In this document: positions 7,369 to 15,572 of the stretch, piece by piece
Layout of the letters: each line of letters begins with the position of its first letter
Numbering within the stretch: position 1 is the stretch's first letter
Assembly: GCF_028473605.1 (NCBI RefSeq)
Contig: NZ_CP097267.1
Coordinates: 1,728,501-1,792,500 of the forward strand
DNA: 64,000 bases
From: Acidovorax sp. NCPPB 3576
GTDB taxonomy: Bacteria > Pseudomonadota > Gammaproteobacteria > Burkholderiales > Burkholderiaceae_C
Direction: 5' to 3'
Translations under genes and position numbers: made by a program
The notes under the pieces: generated by a model
Database searches by the model: none
Told to the model about the DNA's origin: nothing
The model's input: the letters and a program-made list of their open reading frames with translations, nothing else

Positions 7369-8199
7369 TCAGGCGGTGACCAGATCGCGGTTGAGCAGAT
7401 CGGTGACCAGCATGTGCCCTGGCGCATGGGTGATGCAGAACGCCGGGCGCGCCGCTGCGATGGCCGCCTGCGGTGTCACGCCGCAGGCCCAGAACACGGG
7501 CACCTCGTGCGGCTTGACCTCCACGGCGTCTCCGTACTCGGGCCGGGCGAGATCTCGGATGCCGATGAGCGCGGGATCGCCGAAGTGCACGGGTGCGCCA
7601 TGCACCTGCGGCATGCGCGAGGTGATCTGGATGGCGCGGATGGCGTCCGCTGCCGCCATGGGGCGCATGGAGACCACCAGGGGGCCGCGGAATGCGCCGC
7701 TCGGTTCGGTGGGGCGGTCGGTGCGGTACATGGACACGTTGCGGCCTTCGTCCACGTGGCGCAGTCGGATGCCCTCGGCCAGCAGCGCGTGCTCGAACGA
7801 GAAGGAGCATCCGATGGCGAAGGTCACGAGGTCGTCGCGCCAGTGGGCGGCAAGATCGGTGGGCTCATCCACCGGCACGCCGTCGCGCCACACGGCGTAG
7901 CGGGGCAGGTCGGTGCGGATGTCGATATCCGGCCCCAGCGAGGGCAGGGCGGGCGAGCCGGGCTCGCTGATCGCCAGCACCGGGCAGGCGCGGGGGTTGC
8001 GCTCGCAGTAGCGCTGGAACTCGGTGGCCAGCGCTTGCGGAAGGATGGCCAGGTTGACCTGCACGTAGTCGCTGGCCAGGCCGCTCGTGTGGGCCGACAG
8101 CAGCCCGGCACGCGCCGCCGCGCGCACTTCATGGGCGGTGGACCTGGCGGTCAATCCGGCGGCAGTGCCGAAAGAGTGGAATGCGGCGTGGGATGGCAT
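7369..8199 (-). CDS. DUF1445 family protein (putative hydro-lyase)
   Basis: The 276-aa protein matches the DUF1445/YcsI family, annotated elsewhere as putative hydro-lyase or D-glutamate-cyclase-like. Recognisable blocks are [41 protein letters not shown] and [13 protein letters not shown] near the C-terminus. The start at ATG 8199 ([11 protein letters not shown]) fits the family N-terminus; the open frame further upstream runs through a likely operator. The gene sits between a LysR regulator and an MFS transporter on the same strand, a typical catabolic arrangement. The exact reaction is not known. Confidence 0.82.
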   Translation of the reverse strand: MPSHAAFHSFGTAAGLTARSTAHEVRAAARAGLLSAHTSGLASDYVQVNLAILPQALATEFQRYCERNPRACPVLAISEPGSPALPSLGPDIDIRTDLPRYAVWRDGVPVDEPTDLAAHWRDDLVTFAIGCSFSFEHALLAEGIRLRHVDEGRNVSMYRTDRPTEPSGAFRGPLVVSMRPMAAADAIRAIQITSRMPQVHGAPVHFGDPALIGIRDLARPEYGDAVEVKPHEVPVFWACGVTPQAAIAAARPAFCITHAPGHMLVTDLLNRDLVTA

Positions 8200-8273
8200 C
8201 GTCGTGAGTGCCCGGCATGCAGGCTTTATGGTTGCAATGCCGCGGATTCTGAAAGCCGCACGACGGGGAATCC

Positions 8274-8291
8274 AACGCAAAATTTTGCGTT
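8274..8291. promoter_or_regulatory. Perfect 18-bp palindrome upstream of DUF1445 gene
   Basis: AACGCAAAATTTTGCGTT is a perfect palindrome centred 83 bases upstream of the DUF1445 start, in the LysR-DUF1445 gap. It has no loop, so it is more likely a protein-binding site than an RNA hairpin. The adjacent LysR protein is the obvious candidate binder. Confidence 0.45.
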
Positions 8292-8294
8292 CAA

Positions 8295-8315
8295 GTCATC
8301 GAAAAAACCGATGAC
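8295..8315. promoter_or_regulatory. Second inverted repeat beside the palindrome
   Basis: GTCATCG (8295-8301) and CGATGAC (8309-8315) form a perfect 7-bp inverted repeat around an AAAAAAC spacer, three bases from the 18-bp palindrome. LysR-type regulators often use two adjacent sites (recognition and activation), which would fit this pair. Confidence 0.35.
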
Positions 8316-8397
8316 GACCACTGAATTTTCAATATTGCGAAAAGCATGCCCAGGCCATCCGGGCTTTCCCGAATGCGGGTGCACTGGATGGGTGCAT

Positions 8398-9306
8398 TCA
8401 GCGCGGCGTGCGCTTTTTTCGTGCGGTCTGGGTGTTGGCGACGTAGGCCTGGGCCGATTCCAGCACCGATTCGGTGATTCCCGATCCGGGGTCTTCGCGG
8501 TAGCTGGCATGGATGGGCAGGGCGGTGAGCGTGCACGAGGCCCGCAAAATGTGCAGCGGCATGCGGTGCGACAGCCGCTGCGTCACGGCGCGCGGCAGCA
8601 CGGCAATGCCGAACCCTGCCTCCACGAGTTGCAGCATGGCCGAAATCGACGAGATGGCGTGCATGCGCGGCACAGCAACGCCCGATTCCTGGAACAGCTG
8701 CAGCAGGCTCTGGTGCGGGTGCGAGCCCTTTTGGAACGTGATGAGGTCGTGCTGCGCCAGCCGCTGCAGGTCGTACCGCCCCGCGGAGTGCAGGGTGCGG
8801 TGCCCGACGAACACCAGTTCCAGCGGGGGCATGATCCGCGTGCGCACCGCGGTGTCGGTGGCGGGCAGCGACGTGAACACCAGGTCCTGCGCCCCGCGCC
8901 GCACCTGGTCCACCAGCACGGGCGAGGTTTCCACGGTGAGTTCCAGTTCGAAGTCGGGGCGGGTCTTGCGCATCTCCTGCAGCCAGCCGGTGAGCCAGCT
9001 GTGCACGACCGATTCGATGGCCCCGATGCGCAGCGCCATCGGCGCATGCGGGCTGGTGCCCAGCTCTTCCTTCACCTGCCGCTGCAGCTCCAGCAGCCGA
9101 ACGGCCAGCAATTGAAAGCGTTGCCCGGCGGCGGTGAGGCGGAAAACGCGTTCGCGCCTGTCGAGCAGGATCGCCCCCAGCTCTTCTTCCAGCGCGGCGA
9201 TGCGGCTGGACAGGGCCGACTGCGTGATGTGCAGCTTTTCGGCGGCCCGCGTGATGCTCTTGAGCGAGGCAGCCCAGTGGAAGGCTTCGACAAACCGCAG
9301 ATTCAT
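8398..9306 (-). CDS. LysR-family transcriptional regulator
   Basis: The 302-aa protein has an N-terminal winged HTH (SITRAAEKLHITQSALSSRI at about residues 17-36). A LysR substrate-binding domain covers about residues 90-290. It is encoded on the same strand as, and upstream of, the DUF1445 and MFS genes. Two dyad sites lie in the gap between them, so it probably regulates that pair. The effector would be a small metabolite linked to the DUF1445/MFS substrate. The gene starts 28 bases after the stop of the phosphoethanolamine transferase gene, so read-through from that gene is possible. Confidence 0.9.
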   Translation of the reverse strand: MNLRFVEAFHWAASLKSITRAAEKLHITQSALSSRIAALEEELGAILLDRRERVFRLTAAGQRFQLLAVRLLELQRQVKEELGTSPHAPMALRIGAIESVVHSWLTGWLQEMRKTRPDFELELTVETSPVLVDQVRRGAQDLVFTSLPATDTAVRTRIMPPLELVFVGHRTLHSAGRYDLQRLAQHDLITFQKGSHPHQSLLQLFQESGVAVPRMHAISSISAMLQLVEAGFGIAVLPRAVTQRLSHRMPLHILRASCTLTALPIHASYREDPGSGITESVLESAQAYVANTQTARKKRTPR

Positions 9307-9334
9307 GGGCGCGATTGTCGCCGCAGGTGCGTGC

Positions 9335-11062
9335 TCAAACCGGTGCGATGGTGCCGCGGCAGGCGGCGAACATGTCCTTCGATCCCTCGTAAACGCTGGT
9401 CTGCACGTCCATCAGCCCGAGGATGGAGTGAAAGTAGTTGTCGTGCGAGATGCGCCGCTCGCCCAGGTCTTTTTGCAGGCAGGCGGTGGCCGTGCCGGTG
9501 CGCGATTGCATGGCGGGCGACAGCCAGGTGATCCAGGGCACATGCTTTTGCACATCGGGCGCGATGGCGTAGGGCATGCCGTGCAGGTAGATGTTGTTCT
9601 CGCCCAGCGATTCGCCGTGGTCGGCCACGTACATCATCGCGGTCTGCGCGGTGCCGGACTGCGCTGCCAGCCACTGGATGGTGGCGTTGAGGAAATGGTC
9701 GGTGGACACGATGCTGTTGTCATACGCGTTGACCACCTCCTGCCGCTGGCATTCCTGCAGCGCCGAGGTCCGGCATTCGGGCTGGAAGGGCTTTTGCGAA
9801 GGCAACGACCGCTTGAAGTAGGCCGGGCCGTGGCTGCCCATCTGGTGCAGCACCACCACCGTGCCGCGCGCCCGCTGCTCGGCCGGCAGTGCCGCGATGC
9901 GTGCGTCCAGGCCCTTGAGCATCACGTCGTCCAGGCACTCCTTGCCGTCGGCACACCACTGGGGGTCGTCGGGTTTGGCCGAGGTGCTGGCTTCGGCCAC
10001 GCGGTCGCACACGCCTTTGCAACCGGACTGGTTGTCCACCCACAGCACGGCCAGGCCGGCGTGCTGCAGCACGTCCAGCAGCCCTTCGGAGCGGATGTGG
10101 CTCGACTCGTAGGCGGTGCGCCCCAGATTGGAGAACATGCAGGGCACGGATGCCGCGGTGCTGGTGCCGCAGGACCAGGCGTTGCGGGCGCTGGCGAGGT
10201 CGTTGCGCGCGGACAGCTCGGGCGTCGTCGGGCGGCCGTAGCCGTTGAGACCGAAATTGCCGCTGCGCCCGGTCTCGCCCAGCACCAGCACCAGCAGCGG
10301 CGGTTTGGCTTGGGCCGCATACGAAGCGCCCAGTCTGGCGTCCTGCCCCAGCGGCATCAGCGGGCCGGTGTCGCGGCGCAAGGGACGCGCAGCGGCATTG
10401 CCCACGGCGTAGATGCTGTTCAGGGGGTTGACCAGATAGCGAAGCTGCGTGTGGTTGCGCATGGCGGAGGAGAAATCCTGGAACACCACGAAGACCGCAC
10501 TGGCGGCCAGGGCCAGCGAGCCGAGCAAGAGCAGCCCGTGGAACACGATCTGCCGGGTCCAGCCCAACGGTTTCACAGGGGTGCGTGCCAGCCACCAAAG
10601 GGGCGGGCCCCCCAGTGCCGCGACGGTGAGCGGCAGGCGCCAGTCGAGCAGGTCGGCGGCTTCGCGGGGATCGGTCTGCAGCACGTTGGTCACCATGCCG
10701 GTGTCGATCACGATCCCGTAGGCCATCATGAAATAGGTGCCGAACGCGGCCGCCAGCACGGCAATGCCAAGCACCGGCTTGAGCAGGCGCCCCCAGGCCA
10801 GCAGGCCCAGCACGGCGGCATTGGCAGCCGCCACGGCCACCATGAACATGAGCACGAAGCCCCAGGCACGCAGCCCGCCCGACTCGTTCAGGCCGAGCAC
10901 GACTTTCCACAGGTGCACGTTGCAAACGGTCGCCAGCCAGAGGCTGGCCAGCGCGATGACCGCGGCGGGATGCCACGGCCGCCGCGCCGTGGCCAGGGCG
11001 AGGATGGATTCGTTGCGGGGGGCGGTAATAACCCGCAACGGTGGCTGCAATATGTCAGGCAT
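9335..11062 (-). CDS. eptA: Lipid A phosphoethanolamine transferase
   Basis: This 575-aa inner-membrane enzyme adds phosphoethanolamine to lipid A, which lowers surface charge and gives polymyxin resistance. Five hydrophobic segments cover about residues 30-200. The periplasmic sulfatase-fold domain carries GETGRSGNFGLNGYG (Zn ligand E263), the nucleophile motif SCGTSTAASVPCMFS (T300) and VADHGESLGENN. Paired cysteines (CGTSTAASVPC, GCKGVC, CADGKEC, CRTSALQEC) match the family's disulfides. A PmrA-box-like sequence lies 24 bases upstream, so two-component control is likely. No pmrAB homologue is in the window. This family includes MCR enzymes, but the context here is chromosomal. Confidence 0.92.
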   Translation of the reverse strand: MPDILQPPLRVITAPRNESILALATARRPWHPAAVIALASLWLATVCNVHLWKVVLGLNESGGLRAWGFVLMFMVAVAAANAAVLGLLAWGRLLKPVLGIAVLAAAFGTYFMMAYGIVIDTGMVTNVLQTDPREAADLLDWRLPLTVAALGGPPLWWLARTPVKPLGWTRQIVFHGLLLLGSLALAASAVFVVFQDFSSAMRNHTQLRYLVNPLNSIYAVGNAAARPLRRDTGPLMPLGQDARLGASYAAQAKPPLLVLVLGETGRSGNFGLNGYGRPTTPELSARNDLASARNAWSCGTSTAASVPCMFSNLGRTAYESSHIRSEGLLDVLQHAGLAVLWVDNQSGCKGVCDRVAEASTSAKPDDPQWCADGKECLDDVMLKGLDARIAALPAEQRARGTVVVLHQMGSHGPAYFKRSLPSQKPFQPECRTSALQECQRQEVVNAYDNSIVSTDHFLNATIQWLAAQSGTAQTAMMYVADHGESLGENNIYLHGMPYAIAPDVQKHVPWITWLSPAMQSRTGTATACLQKDLGERRISHDNYFHSILGLMDVQTSVYEGSKDMFAACRGTIAPV

Positions 11063-11085
11063 GGCGCGGATTCTTTTCCGCGCGC

Positions 11086-11102
11086 CTTAAGTCAAGATTA
11101 AG
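11086..11102 (-). promoter_or_regulatory. PmrA-box-like direct repeat upstream of eptA
   Basis: On the minus strand the site reads CTTAAT-CTTGA-CTTAAG. This fits the enterobacterial PmrA box, (C/T)TTAA(G/T)-N5-(C/T)TTAA(G/T), exactly in both half-sites and spacing. It ends 24 bases before the eptA start. An AAGAAT hexamer (minus strand, 11070-11075) could be a -10 element or part of the ribosome binding site. PmrA control of eptA (pmrC) is established in Salmonella and E. coli; here it is inferred. Confidence 0.5.
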
Positions 11103-11138
11103 GGCCTCCTTCGGCTGCAGGCCCCCGCCGCCGGGGCC

Positions 11139-12020
11139 TCAGATGGCCGTATTTCCGGCGTCCAAGACGCTGGCGTGGTGCGCCAGATGGTCGGCCATGA
11201 AGGTCTGGATGAAGTAGTACCCATGGTCGTACCCCTCGTGGCGGCGCAGGGTGAGCGGCTGGCCGATGGCTTGGCACGCTGCCTCGAACCGCTCGGGGTG
11301 TAGCTGCTCGGCAAGGAATTTGTCGCCCAGCCCCTGGTCGATCAGGATGCCGGCCGGGTAGGGCGCCAGTGGCTGGTTTTCCATGAGCACCGTGGCGTCA
11401 TGCTCGCCCCAGGCCGTGCGGTCCGCACCCAGATAGCCGGTGAACGCCCGCTCGCCCCAGGGGCACTGCGTGGGCGCGCAGATCGGCGCGAAGGCCGAAA
11501 GTGACCGGAACCGGCCAGGATGGCGCAGCGCCAGCGTCAGCGCGCCATGGCCTCCCATCGAGTGGCCGAAGATACCCAGGCGGTCCAGGTTGATCGGCAA
11601 ATGCCGGCCCAGCAGGGGCAGCAGCTCTTGCACCAGATAGCTTTCCATGCGCCAGTGCGTGCGCCACGGGGCTTCGGTCGCATCGAGGTAAAAGCCTGCG
11701 CCGATGCCGAAGTCCCAGCGGGCCGTGGCGTCCGGCAGGGCCTCCACCGCAGCGCCGCGGGGGCTGGTGTCGGGCGCGATCAGCGCCAGGCGCAGCTCCG
11801 CGGCCCGGCGCTGCGCCCCCGCCTTGACCATGAAGGTCTCTTCGTTGCACGTCAGCCCGGCCAGGTACAGCACCGCGGGCACCGGCCCGTGGTCCGCCTG
11901 TGGCGGCAGGTACACCGAGAACTTCATCGGCAGGCCGATCTCGGCGGAGTCGTGTTGATAAAAGCGCTGCGTGCCGCCGAAGCTCCGGTGTTCCGACAGG
12001 GTTTGGAGAGGATGGGTCAT
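11139..12020 (-). CDS. fghA: S-formylglutathione hydrolase
   Basis: This 293-aa alpha/beta hydrolase of the esterase D family hydrolyses S-formylglutathione to formate and glutathione, the last step of glutathione-dependent formaldehyde detoxification. The nucleophile elbow GHSMGGHGA is around residue 150, and the oxyanion region LYLAGLTCNEETF is typical of the family. The catalytic His lies in HEGYDHGYYFI near the C-terminus. ATG 12020 overlaps the stop of the upstream hydrolase gene by four bases (ATGA), so translation is coupled. A weak hairpin (11102-11124) after the stop could end the transcript. Confidence 0.93.
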   Translation of the reverse strand: MTHPLQTLSEHRSFGGTQRFYQHDSAEIGLPMKFSVYLPPQADHGPVPAVLYLAGLTCNEETFMVKAGAQRRAAELRLALIAPDTSPRGAAVEALPDATARWDFGIGAGFYLDATEAPWRTHWRMESYLVQELLPLLGRHLPINLDRLGIFGHSMGGHGALTLALRHPGRFRSLSAFAPICAPTQCPWGERAFTGYLGADRTAWGEHDATVLMENQPLAPYPAGILIDQGLGDKFLAEQLHPERFEAACQAIGQPLTLRRHEGYDHGYYFIQTFMADHLAHHASVLDAGNTAI

Positions 12021-12943
12021 GGCGTAGGGGGTGAGGAAGGCGTGGCGTGGACCAGTTCGAGCACCGCATCGGCAAAGGCTTGCGGCGCCTCCTGCGGCAG
12101 GTTGTGGCCGGCGCCGGGCACCCAACGGTGGGCGCGCGGGCCGGTGAACTTCGCGGCATGGGCCGAGGCATCGGCTGGCGGGCGAACCCCGTCGTCGAGG
12201 CCATCGAAGGTGATGGCCGGCACGCGGATGGCCGGCAGCGCCGCCAGGCGCGATTCGATCCCGGCATAGGCCGGATCGCCCGTGACCAGGCCGAAGCGGT
12301 GGCGGTACGAATGGATCACCACGTCCACGAAGTCGGGGTTGTCGAAGGCTGCTGCGCTGCGCTCGAACGCGGCGTCGTCAAACGCCCAGACGGGCGACCA
12401 CGACCGCCACAGCAGGCGGGTGATGGCCCGCCGGTCTTTCACCAGGCCGGCCTGGCCGCGGGCACTGTGAAAGTAGAACTGATACCAAAGGCGTTGCTCG
12501 TTGGCCGGCGTGTCGGGCTCCATGGCCCGGCCGATGTCCTGGATGTTGTAGCTGTTGAGCGAGACCAGTCCCGCACACCGCTCGGGCCACAGCGCCGCGA
12601 CCACGCAGGCCGCGCGCCCGCCCCAGTCGTAGCCCGCCAGCACCGCGCGGTCGATCGCCAGCGCATCCAGCAGCGCCAGCAGGTCCGCGCCCAGTGCCGC
12701 CTGCTCGCCCGAGCGCGGCGTGTCTTCGCTCAGAAACCGCGTGGGGCCGTAGCCCCGCAGGAACGGCACCACCACCCGGCAGCCCTGTGCGGCCAGCCGC
12801 GGCGCGACCTCGGCGTAGGCATGGATGTCGTAGGGAAAGCCGTGCAGCAGCACGACGGGCGGCCCCTGGGCGGGGCCGGCCTCGAAATAGGCGACGTCGA
12901 GCACGCCGGCTTCGATCCGGCGCAGGGGCTCCATGCGGTCCAT
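12017..12943 (-). CDS. Alpha/beta hydrolase, epoxide hydrolase/dehalogenase-like
   Basis: The 308-aa protein has an alpha/beta hydrolase fold with HGFPYD as the oxyanion motif (about residues 34-39). The nucleophile elbow GYDWGG carries Asp instead of Ser. A candidate acid (GLDDGV) and His (GAGHNLPQE) lie near the C-terminus. Asp nucleophiles define the epoxide hydrolase and haloalkane dehalogenase branch, and the cap contains WYQFYFHSARG. The gene sits between frmA and fghA and overlaps fghA by ATGA, so it is part of the formaldehyde operon. Its substrate is unknown. A one-carbon-releasing substrate is an attractive but unproven idea. Confidence 0.85.
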   Translation of the reverse strand: MDRMEPLRRIEAGVLDVAYFEAGPAQGPPVVLLHGFPYDIHAYAEVAPRLAAQGCRVVVPFLRGYGPTRFLSEDTPRSGEQAALGADLLALLDALAIDRAVLAGYDWGGRAACVVAALWPERCAGLVSLNSYNIQDIGRAMEPDTPANEQRLWYQFYFHSARGQAGLVKDRRAITRLLWRSWSPVWAFDDAAFERSAAAFDNPDFVDVVIHSYRHRFGLVTGDPAYAGIESRLAALPAIRVPAITFDGLDDGVRPPADASAHAAKFTGPRAHRWVPGAGHNLPQEAPQAFADAVLELVHATPSSPPTP

Positions 12944-12975
12944 GGCGGGCACCGTTGGGTTTGGCCGCGGGCCGG

Positions 12976-14082
12976 TCAGTAGATGACCACGCCGCGAATC
13001 GATTCGCCGCGCTTCATCAGGTCGAACCCGTGGTTGATGTCGGCCAGGGGCATGGTGTGGGTGATCAGGCTGTCGATGTCGATCTTGCCTTCCATGTACC
13101 AGTCCACGATCTTGGGCACGTCGGTGCGGCCGCGTGCGCCTCCGAAGGCCGAACCTTCCCACTTGCGGCCCGTGACGAGCTGGAAGGGGCGCGTGCTGAT
13201 CTCGGCGCCGGCCTCGGCCACGCCGATGATGATGCTGCGGCCCCAGCCCTTGTGCGTGCACTCCAGCGCCTGGCGCATCACCTTGGTGTTGCCGATGCAT
13301 TCGAAGGAGTAGTCCGCCCCGCCGTCGGTCAGCTGCACGATGGCGTCCACCACGTTCTCCACCTCGTTCGGGTTGATGAAGTGCGTCATGCCGAACTGGC
13401 GCGCCATGTCCTGGCGGGCGGGGTTGATGTCCACGCCGATGATCTTGTCCGCGCCCACCATCTTGGCGCCCTGGATCACGTTCAGGCCGATGCCGCCCAG
13501 GCCGAACACCACCACGTTCGCGCCGGCTTCCACCTTGGCGGTGAACAGCACCGCCCCGATGCCGGTGGTCACGCCGCAGCCGATGTAGCAGACCTTGTCG
13601 AACGGGGCATCCTCGCGGATCTTGGCCAGCGAGATCTCGGGGGCCACGGTGTAGTTGCTGAACGTGCTCGTGCCCATGTAGTGGAAGATGGGCTGGCCGT
13701 CGATGCTGAAGCGGCTGGTGGCGTCGGGCATCAGCCCCTTGCCCTGCGTGCCGCGGATCAGCTGGCACAGGTTGGTCTTGCGCGACAGGCAGAATTTGCA
13801 CTGGCGGCATTCGGGCGTGTACAGCGGAATGACATGGTCGCCCTTCTTGAGCGTGGTCACGCCCGGCCCCACGTCCACCACGATGCCCGCGCCCTCGTGG
13901 CCCAGGATGGCGGGAAAGATCCCTTCCGGATCGGCGCCCGACAGGGTGTAGTAGTCGGTGTGGCAAATGCCGGTGGCCTTGATCTCGACCAGCACCTCGC
14001 CGAATTTGGGGCCCTGCAGGTCCACGGTTTCGATGGTGAGGGGTTCTCCGGCTTTCCAGGCGACGGCGGCTTGGGTTTTCAT
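12976..14082 (-). CDS. frmA: S-(hydroxymethyl)glutathione dehydrogenase / class III alcohol dehydrogenase
   Basis: The 368-aa zinc enzyme oxidises S-(hydroxymethyl)glutathione, formed from formaldehyde and glutathione, to S-formylglutathione with NAD. Catalytic zinc ligands are in GICHTD (C40) and GHEGAG (His-Glu). The structural zinc site is the four-Cys run [16 protein letters not shown]. The Rossmann motif is [14 protein letters not shown] strong AGGAG site precedes ATG 14082. It heads the three-gene frmA / hydrolase / fghA operon, divergent from a GATase1-AraC regulator. Confidence 0.96.
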   Translation of the reverse strand: MKTQAAVAWKAGEPLTIETVDLQGPKFGEVLVEIKATGICHTDYYTLSGADPEGIFPAILGHEGAGIVVDVGPGVTTLKKGDHVIPLYTPECRQCKFCLSRKTNLCQLIRGTQGKGLMPDATSRFSIDGQPIFHYMGTSTFSNYTVAPEISLAKIREDAPFDKVCYIGCGVTTGIGAVLFTAKVEAGANVVVFGLGGIGLNVIQGAKMVGADKIIGVDINPARQDMARQFGMTHFINPNEVENVVDAIVQLTDGGADYSFECIGNTKVMRQALECTHKGWGRSIIIGVAEAGAEISTRPFQLVTGRKWEGSAFGGARGRTDVPKIVDWYMEGKIDIDSLITHTMPLADINHGFDLMKRGESIRGVVIY

Positions 14083-14441
14083 GGGAAGGGGCTCCTGTCA
14101 GTGGGTGGTTCGGTGGCTCGCAAGGGGGCGGCGCCGCGCCGCCATCGGCCGGCGGGCGCGGCGGCACGTCGGGCGGCTGCAGCAGTCTTTCTAGCAGATG
14201 CGGCAGGGCCGCCGCGTTTCATGGCCGGATCGTCCGGCGACAATCGCTGCGCCTGCCCGGCCCGGGCGGCACCCGCACGGTCCTGCGTGCCGGTGCCGCG
14301 AGCGTAAAAGCGTTTGGGCCCGCTTCGCCACGCGCAGCGCTGCCCCCGGCCGTGTTTGGCCGCCGTGCCGGGCATCTTGGCCGCTGGAGCGGGTCGTGCC
14401 GCCTGCCGTCGTTTCATTCCTTGGTTTTTCTGTCCCGTCGC
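14083..14441. promoter_or_regulatory. Divergent intergenic region, frmA operon / AraC-type regulator
   Basis: This 359-bp gap separates the frmA operon and the GATase1-AraC regulator gene, so it must hold both promoters. I see no convincing -35/-10 pair. One compact dyad, GCCGGA-TCG-TCCGGC (14224-14238), near the middle is a candidate operator. The remainder is GC-rich with many incidental hairpins, including GGCGGC/GCCGCC near the frmA end. Confidence 0.35.
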
Positions 14442-15425
14442 ATGTCCGCTCCCTACACCGTCGATATCGTCGTCTATCCCGGCTTCAAGGCCCTGGAGGC
14501 GATCGGCCCCATGTCGGTCTTCGACTATGCCAACGTGCACCTGGCGCGGCGCGGCCAGCCGCCGGGCTATGCGGTGTCGGTGGCGGCTGAAGGGCTGGGC
14601 GATGTGCCTTCCGACACGGCCATGTCGCTGCGGGCCACGCGCCAGCTGGGGCAGGGGCCCGATCCGCACATCGCCCTGGTGGTGGGCTCGCGCGACATCG
14701 AGACGGCGCTGGCCGCGTCCCCCGGCGTGGTGGCGTGGGCGGCGGCGACCGCGCCACGGGTGCGGCACATGGTGGCGCTGTGTTCGGGCAGTTTCTTTTT
14801 GGGCGCCGCCGGCCTGCTGGATGGCGCGCAGGCGGCCACGCACTGGAGCGTGGCCGATCTGCTGCAGCGCCGTTTTCCGGCCGTGCGCGTGGATGCCGAC
14901 GCGATCTACGTGCGCAGCGGCAACCTGTGGACCTCGGCCGGGGTCACCGCCGGCATCGACCTGGCGCTGGCCCTGGTGGAGGAGGACTTCGGCCGCACGC
15001 TGGCGCTGGAGGTGGCGCGCGACCTGGTGATGTACCTGAAGCGCCCCGGCGGGCAATCGCAGTTCAGCATGCACCTGGCCAGCCAGGGCACGCGCCATCC
15101 GGGCATTCGCGAGGTGCAGGCGTGGGTGCTGTCGCACCTGGCCGAGCCCCTGCCGCTGCAGCAACTCGCCTCGCGGGCCGCCATGAGCGAGCGCAACTTC
15201 CGCCGCGTGTTCCTGCAAGAGTGTGGGCAAAGCCCCTCGGACTTCATCGAAACGGCCCGGCTCGAAGGCGCACGCCGGCTGTTGGAGGAAGAAAACGGCC
15301 TGCCGCTCAAAACCGTGGCGGCGCGTGTGGGCTTTCGGTCGGACGAGCCGCTGCGCCGGCTGTTCCTGCGCCGCCTGGGGATCACCCCGCAGGCCTACCG
15401 CGAGCGGTTCGGCGGGCCGGGTTGA
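14442..15425 (+). CDS. GATase1-like (GlxA-type) AraC-family regulator
   Basis: The 327-aa protein has an N-terminal class I glutamine-amidotransferase-like (DJ-1/PfpI) domain with the elbow ALCSGSFFLGAAGLL (about residues 107-121). A C-terminal AraC/XylS DNA-binding domain with two helix-turn-helix motifs covers about residues 215-320 (for example LPLQQLASRAAMSERNFRRV). In such regulators the amidotransferase domain is catalytically inactive and binds an effector. Divergence from the frmA operon suggests it responds to formaldehyde metabolism or a one-carbon donor. ATG 14442 matches the start of the conserved domain (MSAPYTVDIVVYPGF). Confidence 0.88.
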   Translation: MSAPYTVDIVVYPGFKALEAIGPMSVFDYANVHLARRGQPPGYAVSVAAEGLGDVPSDTAMSLRATRQLGQGPDPHIALVVGSRDIETALAASPGVVAWAAATAPRVRHMVALCSGSFFLGAAGLLDGAQAATHWSVADLLQRRFPAVRVDADAIYVRSGNLWTSAGVTAGIDLALALVEEDFGRTLALEVARDLVMYLKRPGGQSQFSMHLASQGTRHPGIREVQAWVLSHLAEPLPLQQLASRAAMSERNFRRVFLQECGQSPSDFIETARLEGARRLLEEENGLPLKTVAARVGFRSDEPLRRLFLRRLGITPQAYRERFGGPG

Positions 15426-15503
15426 GCGCCTGTCAGGCAGCCGGGTTGACCCTCGGGTCTTTTGGAAAAAAGGCATGATGCAAGGCCGAGCAGCGCTTGG
15501 GGA

Positions 15504-15519
15504 CCGCCGGCGCCGGCGG
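15504..15519. promoter_or_regulatory. Perfect 16-bp GC palindrome before the hybrid kinase
   Basis: CCGCCGGCGCCGGCGG is a perfect palindrome in the 147-bp gap between the AraC-type regulator and the kinase. A consensus -35 hexamer TTGACA follows at 15533-15538, but the -10 position (TCAAAG, 15556-15561) is poor. It may be an operator; in this GC-rich DNA it could also be chance. Confidence 0.3.
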
Positions 15520-15572
15520 GCCTGACTGCCCATTGACACCCAACGAGCGAGCGATTCAAAGGTTTTCTCCCG

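Noticed and set aside
12944..14167. A long frame joined to the epoxide-hydrolase-like gene and running through frmA
   Set aside because: It is a reverse-strand alternative frame of frmA, which has full family motifs. The hydrolase starts at 12943.
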